A DNA stretch of 27,299 nt. Source: Acidimicrobiaceae bacterium. Lineage in GTDB: Bacteria > Actinomycetota > Acidimicrobiia > Acidimicrobiales > Bog-793. Positions 15,760 through 24,971 of this stretch are shown piece by piece. The stretch covers positions 1 through 27,299 of the forward strand of contig JAODBN010000209.1 in assembly GCA_025463965.1 (NCBI GenBank), given 5' to 3'. Position 1 is the first letter of the stretch. Each line of letters begins with the position of its first letter. Under the pieces are notes generated by a model that was given only the letters and a program-made list of their open reading frames with translations, did not search any database and had not been told where the DNA came from. The translations under genes and the position numbers were made by a program.

Positions 15760-17460
15760 CTATTGCAGGCTCGAGGGCAGTGGTCGTTGGGCTAGCCGGC
15801 GTACTCCCGACGGGTGGTGAACCTTCAAGATGCTCACCTTGGCGCCCCCAGATCCGAATTGGGCGATGACGCTCGAGTGGGACACCGCCGCGATCGGGTC
15901 GGCCGTTCCCACCGGGTCGCCACCGAGGTCCCCCCGCAGCGCCGGGGTCATGACCACATAGTCCATCTGCCGCCAGCCGTCCGGGTACCGGTGGGCCACC
16001 GCCGGGTCGAGGTCGAGCTTGTACGCCCAGATCACCCGGTTTGGCTCGAACCCGTCGTCCACGAAGTCGGTCCATACGTCGTCGTCGACGAGAAGGGTGG
16101 ACGACCTCGGGACGTGCTGGACGACCCATGTCTCCGCCCGCACGATCGGCGTCAGATGGACGGCGTCGGTGGTCATCTGGGCGCGGTCGGAGCGGATCCA
16201 GGAGGGGGCGATGCGCACCGCCGCCACACCGCACAGCCCGACGAGGGCGACGGCGGACCCGATGAGGACTGCCCTGAGGCCGACACTGCGCACCCCTGTT
16301 CGCTCGGCAGTGGCGGTTCGCAGGCGTGCCGGCGCTTCGAAGGCGCGGCTGCCCACGCCGGCGATGATCAGAGCGGCAAGGGGCAGCGGGCCGACGATGA
16401 AGGCGTTCGGCAGGTAGCCGTGGCGCAGCAGCATCACGCCGAAGGTGGCGTAGCCGAGGGCAACGGGCCGCAGCCGGCGGATGCAGAAGGCCACCGGGAT
16501 TAGCGCCGCTGCAAGGCCGATGAGCCACGGATCGCTTTGCAGCCAGCTCATCACCTGGGCGTGGCTCCCGCTGTTCCGGCTGAAGATGCTGCCGCTGCCG
16601 GCCCGCTGGCCGAGCTGCCACAGAGCCGACCCGAGCAGGCTGTCATGGCCCTTGCCGGCGAAGAGCTCGCCCTTCAGCGCGGCGTAGATCGGGTAGTAGG
16701 ACATCACCGCCAAGAAGACGGCGAGGAACAGTGTCATGGACATTCGCCGTGTCCGGCGGGGGGACGCTTGCCAGGCCTGCCACAGAACGGCCGGGACCAT
16801 GATCAAGTAGGTCTCCTTGGAGAGCACCGCCACGGCCAGGCAGCCTCCGCTCAGCCCGTGGATCCAGGCGCGGGGCCGCGGGGACAGCGCCAGGGCGAAG
16901 GCCCCCAGTATCCAGGGCAGGCCGATGCAGTCGAGAAAGACGAGGCGGAGGTAGTCGACGGCGAGAGGGCTGAGCCCGAACATCGCCGTGCCCATCCCGG
17001 CCCACAGCCGCGAGCAGCCGAGCCGCCGGGCCACGACGAAAACGAGGAGGCAGCTGATAAGGGCGTAGCCGAGCATCAGCCCCCGCCCAGACACGACCGC
17101 CACCGTGCCGGCGCGATATGCCCGGGTAAGCCAGGTCAGCCCGGCGAGCTGGATCCATCCGAGAGGAGGGTGGTCATACCAGTAGGTGTACTGGGCGAGC
17201 CCGTGATGGGGACCCCGGCCGGTCTGGACCGCCCAGGCCTCGGCCATGTACGTGCCTTCGTCGTCGTTGTTGAGCGGAGGCCATGCCGACATGCCGATGG
17301 CGTGGACGACTCCAGTCGCTGCAAGGACCGGGACCACCACGGCGAGGTCCATCCACCGCAAGAGGACCCAGGCGAAGCAGCGGCGGGCCCAACGGTGCTC
17401 GGAGCGCAGTCGGGGGGCGACCTCGAGCTCGAGGGGCCTCGGGATCGTAACGGTGCTCAT
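15760..17460 (-). CDS. GT39/ArnT-like membrane glycosyltransferase
   Basis: 566 residues from ATG 17460, which overlaps the upstream stop by 3 nt (ATGA), so translation is coupled. About 11 hydrophobic segments span residues 28-430. The first outer loop carries the acidic motif LNNDDEGTY (D66, D67, E68), the position of catalytic acidic residues in GT-C enzymes of the PMT/ArnT group, followed by a YDHPPLG motif typical of that group. The C-terminal 130 residues form a soluble domain, likely outside. Such enzymes transfer a sugar from a polyprenyl-phosphate donor to a lipid, glycan or protein on the outer face. The DPM1-like enzyme encoded first in this operon could supply that donor. The acceptor is unknown. 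Confidence 0.85.
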   Translation of the reverse strand: MSTVTIPRPLELEVAPRLRSEHRWARRCFAWVLLRWMDLAVVVPVLAATGVVHAIGMSAWPPLNNDDEGTYMAEAWAVQTGRGPHHGLAQYTYWYDHPPLGWIQLAGLTWLTRAYRAGTVAVVSGRGLMLGYALISCLLVFVVARRLGCSRLWAGMGTAMFGLSPLAVDYLRLVFLDCIGLPWILGAFALALSPRPRAWIHGLSGGCLAVAVLSKETYLIMVPAVLWQAWQASPRRTRRMSMTLFLAVFLAVMSYYPIYAALKGELFAGKGHDSLLGSALWQLGQRAGSGSIFSRNSGSHAQVMSWLQSDPWLIGLAAALIPVAFCIRRLRPVALGYATFGVMLLRHGYLPNAFIVGPLPLAALIIAGVGSRAFEAPARLRTATAERTGVRSVGLRAVLIGSAVALVGLCGVAAVRIAPSWIRSDRAQMTTDAVHLTPIVRAETWVVQHVPRSSTLLVDDDVWTDFVDDGFEPNRVIWAYKLDLDPAVAHRYPDGWRQMDYVVMTPALRGDLGGDPVGTADPIAAVSHSSVIAQFGSGGAKVSILKVHHPSGVRRLAQRPLPSSLQ

Positions 17461-18740
17461 GCCGCGCTGGCCTCGCGATCCGGGCGCACTGCGACACGGT
17501 GCGAGCCGAGGTGGGCGGTCTTCTCCCACGAGCGGACGCCGCGCATCTCACGCCCCACGGCGCGGAACGCCGCCAAGGACAGGACCACCTGGTAGGGGAC
17601 GGTCGAGAGGACGAGCACGAGGTAGTCCCGCAGCCGCAGCCGGAGATAGAAGTCGCGGCACAGCTCTCTCAGCGCCACGAGCTCGACCGCAGTGGTGACG
17701 ATCGTGGCGATGAGGGGCAGGAACGCCGCCAGGGTGACGCCCACAGGCAGCTTGACGAAGAGCACCATCGTCAAGGAGACGGGCAGCAGCACCGCCGAGA
17801 GCGCCTGGAGGAACGGAAAGGCGAGGAGATAGCGGGCGAAGGCCCGTTGGCGGGCGAGGGCGAAGCCGCCTGCGCCCCGCTTGCGCAGCACCTGAAGGAA
17901 GCCCTGGTTCCAGCGGGTCCGCTGGCGGAAGAGGCTGCCGAGGTTGGGCGGCGTCTCCTCCCGGGTGGCGGTGTGCGGGTCGTACAGCACGGCTGTGGGA
18001 CAGCCCCGGGCACTGAGTCGCATACCGATCTCGCAGTCCTCGGCCAGGCAGCCGTCGTCCCAGCCGCCGACGGCCTCGATCACCTGGCGACGGAAGAAGA
18101 CGGTGTTGCCCCCGAGTGGCATGACGCCCTGCAGGGCGTGTGCGTGCATCCGGCTGCGGTACCAGAAGAAGTACTCCAGGCAGTTGCGGAGCGAGAACCA
18201 GTGGGAGTCCAGGTCGACGAGCTGTACACCCGACTGGACCACATCGGCTCCCGAGCGCTGGAAGACGCCCTCGACATCGTTCAGGATCTCCGGACTGACC
18301 TCATCCTCGGCGTCGAAGATGCCGACCACGCTGCCCCTGCAGTGGGCGATCCCGCGGTTCAGCGCCGTGGGCTTGCTCTTCGGCCTGCTGTCGTCCACGA
18401 CTACCCGGAAGCGTTCCGGCCACACGGCAGCGACGCGCTCGGCGACCGCCCGGGTCGGTGCGTCGTCGTCCCCAACGACCACGATGACCTCGACGCGAGC
18501 GTGCTCGAGGTAGCCCATCCGAAAGAGGGTCTCCTCGAGGACCTCCTCCTCGTGGCGGGCGGGGACGATCAAGGAAAACGACTGCGGCTCTGGCTTCGAG
18601 AGGCGCGAATCGAGGGGCTCCTCGCCCTGCGCCGCCCCGTTCCAGTCATGGAGCATCCACCACAACGTGGAGGTCGAGACGAGGAACATCAGCACGCCCA
18701 TCAGCACGAAGCCGATGTCTTCGATGAGAAAAAGGTGCAC
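17457..18740 (-). CDS. Processive GT2-family glycosyltransferase (cellulose/hyaluronan-synthase-like)
   Basis: 427 residues from GTG 18740. One N-terminal membrane helix (about 9-30) is followed by a GT-A domain (about 52-285). This has SLIVPARHEEE at the start, the DxD-like FDAEDE (142-147), LAEDCEIG (232-239, the catalytic TED-type position) and QRTRW (273-277), the QxxRW motif of processive enzymes. Three to four helices follow (about 295-400), then a polar tail. Such proteins add repeated sugars from a nucleotide sugar while extruding the chain. No PilZ domain is present. The gene lies 35 nt after the DPM1-like gene and overlaps the GT39-like gene, the middle of a tight operon. The product polymer cannot be named from sequence. 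Confidence 0.88.
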   Translation of the reverse strand: MHLFLIEDIGFVLMGVLMFLVSTSTLWWMLHDWNGAAQGEEPLDSRLSKPEPQSFSLIVPARHEEEVLEETLFRMGYLEHARVEVIVVVGDDDAPTRAVAERVAAVWPERFRVVVDDSRPKSKPTALNRGIAHCRGSVVGIFDAEDEVSPEILNDVEGVFQRSGADVVQSGVQLVDLDSHWFSLRNCLEYFFWYRSRMHAHALQGVMPLGGNTVFFRRQVIEAVGGWDDGCLAEDCEIGMRLSARGCPTAVLYDPHTATREETPPNLGSLFRQRTRWNQGFLQVLRKRGAGGFALARQRAFARYLLAFPFLQALSAVLLPVSLTMVLFVKLPVGVTLAAFLPLIATIVTTAVELVALRELCRDFYLRLRLRDYLVLVLSTVPYQVVLSLAAFRAVGREMRGVRSWEKTAHLGSHRVAVRPDREASAA

Positions 18741-18775
18741 TCGTTAGACCCCGAGCCGCTTGTCCGGCCGGGCAC

Positions 18776-19615
18776 TCATGCCTGGGCGGCCACGGCAGAG
18801 TGGGCGATGTGCAAGCGAGCGGCCGTTCGTGCCTGCAGCCCGGCCGGGAGGCGGCGCAGCACACCTGCCTGGCGGATGAGGACCAGCTGGCGGAGCAGAG
18901 CCAGGCCCTCCCTGGCGCTTGCCTTGGAGGTTCCGTGCGCCCGCCGCCCGAAGGCGTACGGCACCTCAACCACCTGCGACCAGCTCCCCTGGACGAGCAC
19001 ATCGAGCAGGATCTTGAAGCCCTCGGAGTGCGTCGGACCCCGCTCCAGCACCGTGCGACGGACGGCGAAAAAGCCGCTGAGGGGGTCTCGCACTCCCCGG
19101 ACCTTTGGCACCGCCAGGCGCGTCAGCCACCGCAGGCCCTGCGAGAACAGGACGCGCCACAGGCCGTCGAGCCCCCCGGCGACGCCTCCGACGACGAACC
19201 GGCTGCCGATGGCGACGTCGACGTCACCGTGAGCCACAATTTCGGCAAGCAGGGGAAGGCGCTCCGGCGGATGCTGGAGGTCGGCGTCCATCACCACGAT
19301 GACGTCGCCCAGGGCCACGGAAAACCCCATCAACACGGCACTCCCGAGGCCTCCGGTCCGGTGGGCCGGCTGGCGATGCAGGAGTCGCACCGGCAGGCCC
19401 GAGCGGCCAAGATCCTCGACTCGAGCAGGGGTGTCGTCGGAGCTGTCGTCCACCACGATGAGCTCCCAACGCCAGCTCGTGGACAGCACCTCGTCGAGAC
19501 GACGCGTGAGGTCGACGATGTTGGCTTCTTCGTTGCGCGTGGGGACAATCACGCTGAGCAGTGCCGGGTTATCAATGACTCGCGCTCGGGACTTTTGGAC
19601 GATGCTGAGACTCAT
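18776..19615 (-). CDS. DPM1-like GT2 glycosyltransferase (polyprenyl-phosphate sugar synthase)
   Basis: 279 residues from ATG 19615. A longer frame exists upstream but looks unlike coding sequence. The GT-A fold starts with LSVIVPTRNEEANI, has IVVDDSSDDT near residue 55 and the metal-binding D100-A-D102 in VVMDADLQHPPERL, then IGSRFV. This is the pattern of dolichol/polyprenol-phosphate mannose or glucose synthases. It lacks the C-terminal membrane helices of the GtrB type, so it would be a peripheral membrane enzyme. As first gene of the operon it probably makes the polyprenyl-phosphate sugar used by the GT39-like enzyme. Sugar identity is not visible. The promoter must lie in the gene-poor stretch upstream. 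Confidence 0.88.
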   Translation of the reverse strand: MSLSIVQKSRARVIDNPALLSVIVPTRNEEANIVDLTRRLDEVLSTSWRWELIVVDDSSDDTPARVEDLGRSGLPVRLLHRQPAHRTGGLGSAVLMGFSVALGDVIVVMDADLQHPPERLPLLAEIVAHGDVDVAIGSRFVVGGVAGGLDGLWRVLFSQGLRWLTRLAVPKVRGVRDPLSGFFAVRRTVLERGPTHSEGFKILLDVLVQGSWSQVVEVPYAFGRRAHGTSKASAREGLALLRQLVLIRQAGVLRRLPAGLQARTAARLHIAHSAVAAQA

Positions 19616-20822
19616 ATGGACCGATCCATTTCCTCTTGGTCTCTGGCTGTCCCACTGACCTTTTACAGTGCGGACGCGCCTGCCAAGAAACGAGCGGATG
19701 AGAGCAACTCTTTGGGCTCTTGGTCTCGTCGTACGGGCCGTCAGCGACTTCAACGTCGGCTGCGGCTCTCTTAGGCCGTAGTGATGCGCAGACTTCGCGC
19801 CCTGCTGACCAAACGGATGGGGACTGTGATTCACCCCGCTGCGACTACGAGCACTCTACGAAGCGAAAACCAGGACTTCAAGCACCCTCAGGGGTAGTTC
19901 ATGTGCCGTTTACTTGCTATTCCGGTCGTTAGCGCCCTTTCGGGCACCAACGTGCACCCGCGGCGCGAATAGATCTGCAACCGCTTCCATTTGGCTGGGC
20001 TTCTCCACCCCAGCCAGGCGACATACGAGGGCCAAGCGCGCCCGGGCTTGTGCGATGTTTGCCCGATCGGTCAACGCCTTCGGGCCGAGCGCCGGCGGGA
20101 GTCAGACTTGGGGCACCTTTGGACGCCGGGGGCCCTTCGTCCCACGTTGGTGTCAAGTGATACGGAGTCGTGCTCGAACCCAGGAGCTGAACGCCGAGGC
20201 GAGGACAACGCCGGCGAAGCCGCCGATCGGGAAGCCTTGGCGCCGCGAAGCGGGCGGCCGTGAAGCGCATCGTCGGAGGAAAAGCAGCGCGCTCGAGAAC
20301 CAACGGCGTAGCCCTCGCAGCGTGTGTAACGGCCACCTGGAGCATTCGCCGCAGCAGCAGCGAGGGCGGATCTAACACTCGGATGCCGGAAATGACTACA
20401 TGTCAAGTGCGTAGATAGACCGCCTTTTCCGACATCGGACGGCGCCGTGCGGACCATGGCGTCCTAGACGACCTCGGGGAGAGCGTTTTGCGCCTTGGTG
20501 CGTCATGGCTCGACGAAGAGCGACTGCCACTGCGAGCTCTCGGGCGAACCCGCGCGGAGGTCGAAGTCGTCTGCTGTGCTCGTCTCGCTTGGGCCGGCGC
20601 GGCTCGAGCGAGCGAAATGGATGAGCTTCCATCCCATCCAGTTCAGACGATGACAGAAGCTTCAGTGCCGCAGGTGACGGGTTAGCGCAGCTTGGCAGGA
20701 CCCGCCGACGTGGTCGACGAACGGGTGCGAGCCGGTTTCTGTAGGCGAAGCCCTATCGCGTGCCAAGGGTCGCATCGCGCGGAGCGTGGTCGTCTGGTAT
20801 GGGAGCGTGACAAACTAGTGCC
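19616..20822. other. 1.2-kb gene-poor stretch between divergent genes
   Basis: No frame here shows a recognisable domain, a good start with ribosome site, or the codon pattern of the neighbours, although several random frames of 65-150 codons are open. Base composition is lower in GC in places: a hand count of 19861-19920 gives 29 of 60 G/C, against 45 of 60 for 5041-5100. A small hairpin is present (GCCC 19933-19936 / GGGC 19941-19944, with outer CGTT/AACG arms at 19927-19930 and 19948-19951). It may contain decayed genes, a small RNA, or just the promoters of the glycan operon and the peptidase gene. Confidence 0.5.
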
Positions 20823-23366
20823 GTGGCGCCGGACCCGACCGGCCCGGTCGGCCGGGCGACGTGGCGGTCGCGCCCGTCCGCGCGCCTGTTTCCCCGTCGG
20901 GGAAGAGCGTTCGCTGTCGGGCTCGTCGTGTCCGGGGCGCTCATTGGCGGGTCGGTGGCCACGACGGCCGGCGCGTCGCTGGTGCGCGTCGGGCCCCCTA
21001 CGGGCCGTCCTCCGGTCGGAGCCCGAGCGATCGGCGTCGTCCCCGCCGGCGAGCGCCTCACCGTCGACCTCGTTCTGTCGCCGAGGAGCAGCGGGTCCCT
21101 CGCCGCACGGCTCGCCGAACCATCGGCAAAGCGCTCTTCGCTCTCCCCTCACGAGTTCTTGTCGCTCTACGGGCCGAGCAGGGCGACGGTTAGTGCCGCC
21201 GAGCGCTGGCTCGCGGCGGGCAGCCTCTCTGTGCGGTACTCCGGCCTGGTGCTCGAAGCCACCGGGAGCGTTGCCGCCATCGAGGAGCGCTTCTCGATCC
21301 GACTCGAGCGCTATCGACTGCGCAACGGCAGGATCGTCCACGCTCCGAAAGAGGCACCGAGCGTTCCTTCCTGGCTCGCTTCCCAACTCGCCGGCGTCTC
21401 CGGGCTTTCCGACGAACAGCTGATGCGCCCAGAGCTGACGGCCGTCCGCCGAGGTCCGGCGATCGTCTCGGCGCTGCCAGCCGCCCTGCCGGCCGCGTTG
21501 TCGCCCCACCTGACGGATCCGACTTCTTGTGCTTCGGCGAGCAGCTCGAGGATGGCGAACTACACCATGGAGCAGGTGGGATCGGCCTATGGGGTCGACT
21601 CACTGTTCTCGAGCGGGTGGGACGGCACCGGTCAGCGGATCGCCGTCGTGGAGTTCGCCGCCTACGATCCCGCCGCGATTCAGAGCTTCGCCAACCAGTG
21701 CGGCCTCGACGCCACCCATGTGCATCTGGCGTACAACGACCCGGCCCTTCCCGCCGCGTCGGATCCGACCAACGGGTCGATCGAGGCCGACCTCGACATC
21801 GAGGAGCTGATGGCGCAGGCACCTGGTGCGACGATCGACGTCTACGAGGCAGGTCAAGGCTCGTCGTCGGACAGCAACGTGGCGATCTGGCAGAAGATCG
21901 TCAGCGGCGATGACCCGTTCGTCTCGACGAGCTGGGGTGCGTGCGAGGAGCAGGCCTTCACCACTGATGGCAGTTCCGTGCACTCACTGCTCGTTCGTGC
22001 AGCGGCCCAGGGCCAGTCGATCTTCGCGGCGGCCGGCGACCAGGGGTCCGCGGACTGTTACGCGTCCGACGGCGACTCGGCGCTGGCGGTGGACTACCCG
22101 GCGTCGGACCCCAACGTGATTGCCGTGGGTGGCACGACGCTCAGCGGATCGGCCGCGAACGGCTGGAGCGAGACCGCGTGGAACGACGGCAACTATGCGG
22201 GCGGAGGAGGGGTCTCCTGCATCTTCGCCCAGCCCTCCTGGCAGGGCGGCCTCGACGGCTTCCGGAACCTCTCTTCTCCTTCGCAGCCCTGCGGAGCCGC
22301 AGGAAGCTTCGAGCGCCTCACGGAGACCTCGCAGACTTGTACCGGCGCCTGCCGGGGCGTTCCCGATCTGTCCGCCGATGCCGGTGCGTCCGTGGCGATC
22401 GTCGACTCGTCCAGCGGCTTTCCCGGCTGGGACGGTGTCGTGGGAACGAGCGCCGCGGCGCCCATGTTGGCGGGCGTGTTCGCCGACGTCGCCGTTGGCT
22501 GCGCCGGAGGCCTTCCGGGCCTCAGCGGCCGTCTGTACGCGAGCGCCGCCGCCCAAGGCGCCTACCCGGCGGCCTTCACCGACGTGACCTCTGGCAACAA
22601 CGACGTGGTGGGGATCAACGGTGGGCAGTTCGCCGCCGGGAGCGGCTACGACCTCGCCACCGGACTCGGCAGCCCGGTCGCCCCCGGGCAGGCGTGCCCG
22701 CAGCTCTCCTCCGTGTCCGCCTCTTCAGGCGTGGGGGGCCAGAGCGTCACCCTTTCCGGAACGAACCTCTCCCATGCGGCGGTCGCGTTCGGTTCGACAT
22801 CGGCGAGCGTGGTCTCCGCAGCTTCGACGAGCATCACCGTCGTGGTGCCGAGCGGCAGCGGCGCCGTCTCAGTCAGCGCGAGCTCACCGACCGGCCGCGG
22901 GACACAGACCGTGTCCTTTACGTACACCGCCAGCGCGTCTCAGGCGTCGAGCGCCTCGTCGCCGGCTCCTGCCAGCCCGTCATCTCCCGCGACGACTACG
23001 TCGAGCACTTCGACCACCACCACCACCACTACAGCGCCGGCGAGCAAGTCCTCGAACACCTCGACCGCGCTGTTGGCGCCCCTCCAGCCGACCATCCGTG
23101 CGCCGAAGGTGGGCCACGGCGTAGCGGTGACGACGTTCACTTTGTACGCCAAGTCGCCCCGAGCGACGACCTGGCTCGCCACACTGGCGCGCTGCGCCAG
23201 TTGGTCCACCCGGAGCTGCCGTCTGCGTAGCGTGACGCTCGCGGGGGCCAAGCGAAGCGTGACGTTCCGCAAGCTTGCGGCGAAGCGGTTCTACTGGATC
23301 GCCATCTCCGGAGCGGACGGTTCCGTCCGCGGCACCGCACGGCTGGTGCGGTTCCGGTCTCGCTGA
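20823..23366 (+). CDS. Secreted sedolisin-type serine-carboxyl peptidase (S53) with IPT/TIG-like domain
   Basis: 847 residues from GTG 20823. A basic N-terminus and hydrophobic segment (about 30-51) serve as signal. Residues about 70-215 form the pro-kumamolisin activation domain, removed on maturation. The catalytic domain (about 240-625) has E321 and D325 in SIEADLDIE, the oxyanion D406 in AAAGDQGS and S543 in GTSAAAP. D587 in AFTDVTSG and GYDLATGLGSP fit the calcium site. An IPT/TIG-like beta domain (about 628-702), a Ser/Thr linker (703-748) and a C-terminal domain of about 100 residues that I do not recognise follow. S53 enzymes degrade proteins at acidic pH, usually outside the cell. 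The gene stands alone and ends at a strong terminator. No good Shine-Dalgarno precedes the start, so start choice is less certain than the function. Confidence 0.92.
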   Translation: MAPDPTGPVGRATWRSRPSARLFPRRGRAFAVGLVVSGALIGGSVATTAGASLVRVGPPTGRPPVGARAIGVVPAGERLTVDLVLSPRSSGSLAARLAEPSAKRSSLSPHEFLSLYGPSRATVSAAERWLAAGSLSVRYSGLVLEATGSVAAIEERFSIRLERYRLRNGRIVHAPKEAPSVPSWLASQLAGVSGLSDEQLMRPELTAVRRGPAIVSALPAALPAALSPHLTDPTSCASASSSRMANYTMEQVGSAYGVDSLFSSGWDGTGQRIAVVEFAAYDPAAIQSFANQCGLDATHVHLAYNDPALPAASDPTNGSIEADLDIEELMAQAPGATIDVYEAGQGSSSDSNVAIWQKIVSGDDPFVSTSWGACEEQAFTTDGSSVHSLLVRAAAQGQSIFAAAGDQGSADCYASDGDSALAVDYPASDPNVIAVGGTTLSGSAANGWSETAWNDGNYAGGGGVSCIFAQPSWQGGLDGFRNLSSPSQPCGAAGSFERLTETSQTCTGACRGVPDLSADAGASVAIVDSSSGFPGWDGVVGTSAAAPMLAGVFADVAVGCAGGLPGLSGRLYASAAAQGAYPAAFTDVTSGNNDVVGINGGQFAAGSGYDLATGLGSPVAPGQACPQLSSVSASSGVGGQSVTLSGTNLSHAAVAFGSTSASVVSAASTSITVVVPSGSGAVSVSASSPTGRGTQTVSFTYTASASQASSASSPAPASPSSPATTTSSTSTTTTTTTAPASKSSNTSTALLAPLQPTIRAPKVGHGVAVTTFTLYAKSPRATTWLATLARCASWSTRSCRLRSVTLAGAKRSVTFRKLAAKRFYWIAISGADGSVRGTARLVRFRSR

Positions 23367-23370
23367 CGCG

Positions 23371-23402
23371 GCGAGGCCCCGGCGGAAGAGCCGGGGCCTC
23401 GC
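23371..23402 (+). terminator. Strong hairpin terminator after the S53 peptidase gene
   Basis: A perfect 13-bp stem, GCGAGGCCCCGGC (23371-23383) with GCCGGGGCCTCGC (23390-23402), closes a GGAAGA loop and is followed by GAATTATT. It lies between convergent genes and may also stop glnII transcripts from the other side, though no T-run exists in that direction. Confidence 0.85.
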
Positions 23403-23436
23403 GAATTATTCGGACGGGCGAGCCCGCCGGAGCTCG

Positions 23437-24441
23437 CTATTCGACGACGGCCGCCGAACAGACGGTGTTCGTGATCAGCCGCGCCACCTTGTAGGGGTCA
23501 CAGTTGGCGTTCGGCCGGCGGTCCTCGAGGTAGCCCTTCTTGGCCTTCTCGACTGCCCAGGGGATTCGGACCGAGGCGCCGCGGTTGGAGACGCCGTAGC
23601 TGAACTGATTCCACGGGGCGGTCTCATGCGCCCCCGTGAGGCGGTCCTTGATGCCGGCGCCGTAGCTCTCGACGTGCTCGTCGACGTTCTTGCCGAGCGC
23701 CTCGCAGGCCTCGATGATGGCGTCGTACTCGCTGCGCATCTTGTCGGTCGAGAAGTTGGTGTGCGCGCCCGCGCCGTTCCAGTCGCCGGGAACGGGCTTC
23801 GCGTCCAGGCTCACCTGGACGCCAAAGTCCTCGGCGATGCGAGCCAGCAACCAGCGAGCCAGCCAGATCTGGTCGGCGACGGCCACCGGATCCAGGACAC
23901 CGATCTGGAACTCCCACTGGCCATTCATGACCTCGGCGTTCGTTCCCTCGATGGCGATGCCGGCATCGATGCAGGCCTGGGTGTGGCGCTCGACGATCTC
24001 GCGCCCGACGATGTAGTCGCCGCCCACCGCGCAGTAGTAGGGGCCCTGGGGGGCCGGGAAGCCGACCTCTGGCCAGCCCAAGGGGCGGCCGTCTTTGAAG
24101 AAGGTGTACTCCTGCTCGATCCCGAACATTGGCTTTTGATCGGCGAAGCGCTCGGCCGTCTCGACGCAGGCGGCGCGAGTGTTCGTGGGGTGCGGCGAGT
24201 AGTCGGTCAACTGGACCTCGCACAGCACCAGGACGTTCTTGCCGCCGCGTAGCGGATCGGGGATGACCAGCACGGGGTTCAGCACGCAGTCCGAGGCGCT
24301 TCCCGGAGCCTGGTTCGTGCTGGAACCGTCGAAGCCCCAGATTGCGGGCTTCTCGCCGTCCTTGACGACGTTGGTCTTGCAGCGCAGCTGGGGGCTCGGC
24401 TCAGTTCCGTCGATCCAGATGTACTCGGCCTGGTAGCTCAC
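23437..24441 (-). CDS. glnII: Type II glutamine synthetase (GSII)
   Basis: 334 residues from GTG 24441, preceded by GGAGAGG. This start gives the family's usual N-terminus and length; the longer frame does not. GSII makes glutamine from glutamate, ammonia and ATP in the cytosol. Family marks are WGFDGSSTNQA (35-45), the metal-binding E109 and E111 in FGIEQEYTFF, E170 and E177 in NAEVMNGQWEFQIG, WNGAGAHTNFS (221-231), and the later NRGASVRIP. GSII is the eukaryote-like form found in some bacteria (Streptomyces, Frankia, rhizobia) next to a type I enzyme. It lacks the adenylylation site of type I, so control is likely transcriptional. No PII or regulator gene lies nearby. The gene stands alone. 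Confidence 0.96.
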   Translation of the reverse strand: MSYQAEYIWIDGTEPSPQLRCKTNVVKDGEKPAIWGFDGSSTNQAPGSASDCVLNPVLVIPDPLRGGKNVLVLCEVQLTDYSPHPTNTRAACVETAERFADQKPMFGIEQEYTFFKDGRPLGWPEVGFPAPQGPYYCAVGGDYIVGREIVERHTQACIDAGIAIEGTNAEVMNGQWEFQIGVLDPVAVADQIWLARWLLARIAEDFGVQVSLDAKPVPGDWNGAGAHTNFSTDKMRSEYDAIIEACEALGKNVDEHVESYGAGIKDRLTGAHETAPWNQFSYGVSNRGASVRIPWAVEKAKKGYLEDRRPNANCDPYKVARLITNTVCSAAVVE

Positions 24442-24971
24442 GTAACCTCTCCTACGGTCTCGTTCGCCCGCTCGGCCCGGCTCGCCGGAACCGCGGGACC
24501 CGGTCACACGTGGCCGTCGCCCCAGGGTGCTCTCTGGCTGGTCGAGCTGGCCGTTCGCGTCTGTACAGGCTGCCAGCGGCGCATTTCCCCCCCGTATCCG
24601 CTCCGTGAACGCCGTGTGAAATCCCAGCTCACCTCCTGATTCGAGGACGCTTCGAACCGCATGTGCGACGCTTGTCGTGCCACGAAGAACGAGGCGGGTG
24701 TCCCTGCGAAGCGACTCTTCAGCCCTCTATCGCTTCATCGATCCCCGCGGCCGTCGGCCTCGACGACTCGCTCAGCCGAGGTCATCTCGCTCGACTAGGC
24801 AATCGTTGGGCTCCTCGTTCCCGAACGTTGGGGAGGGATCGTTACGGCGGGAGGGGCTGGCAGTTCCAGGCGTTGGAACCTCACGGCTGATCCAGAAGCG
24901 TTGTGCGCACTGATGTTTGGAGATGACCGATTGCTGCCGCTAGGCAGCTGACCCGTATGGAGAGAGTCGAG
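24442..24971. other. Divergent intergenic region between glnII and panD
   Basis: About 530 nt without a recognisable gene. It holds the glnII ribosome site at its left edge and a hairpin GTTCCA (24863-24868) / TGGAAC (24874-24879) upstream of panD. The right part is more A/T-rich than most of the window. Promoters for both genes should be here, but I cannot place them with confidence. Confidence 0.45.

Noticed and set aside
20165..20205. GGTTCGAG-like T-loop on the minus strand
   Set aside because: The flanking bases cannot form a T-stem and no anticodon arm is present upstream.
19929..20457. Overlapping frames of 90-153 codons on both strands in the gene-poor stretch
   Set aside because: No recognisable motif, no clear ribosome site, and amino-acid composition typical of random GC-rich frames.
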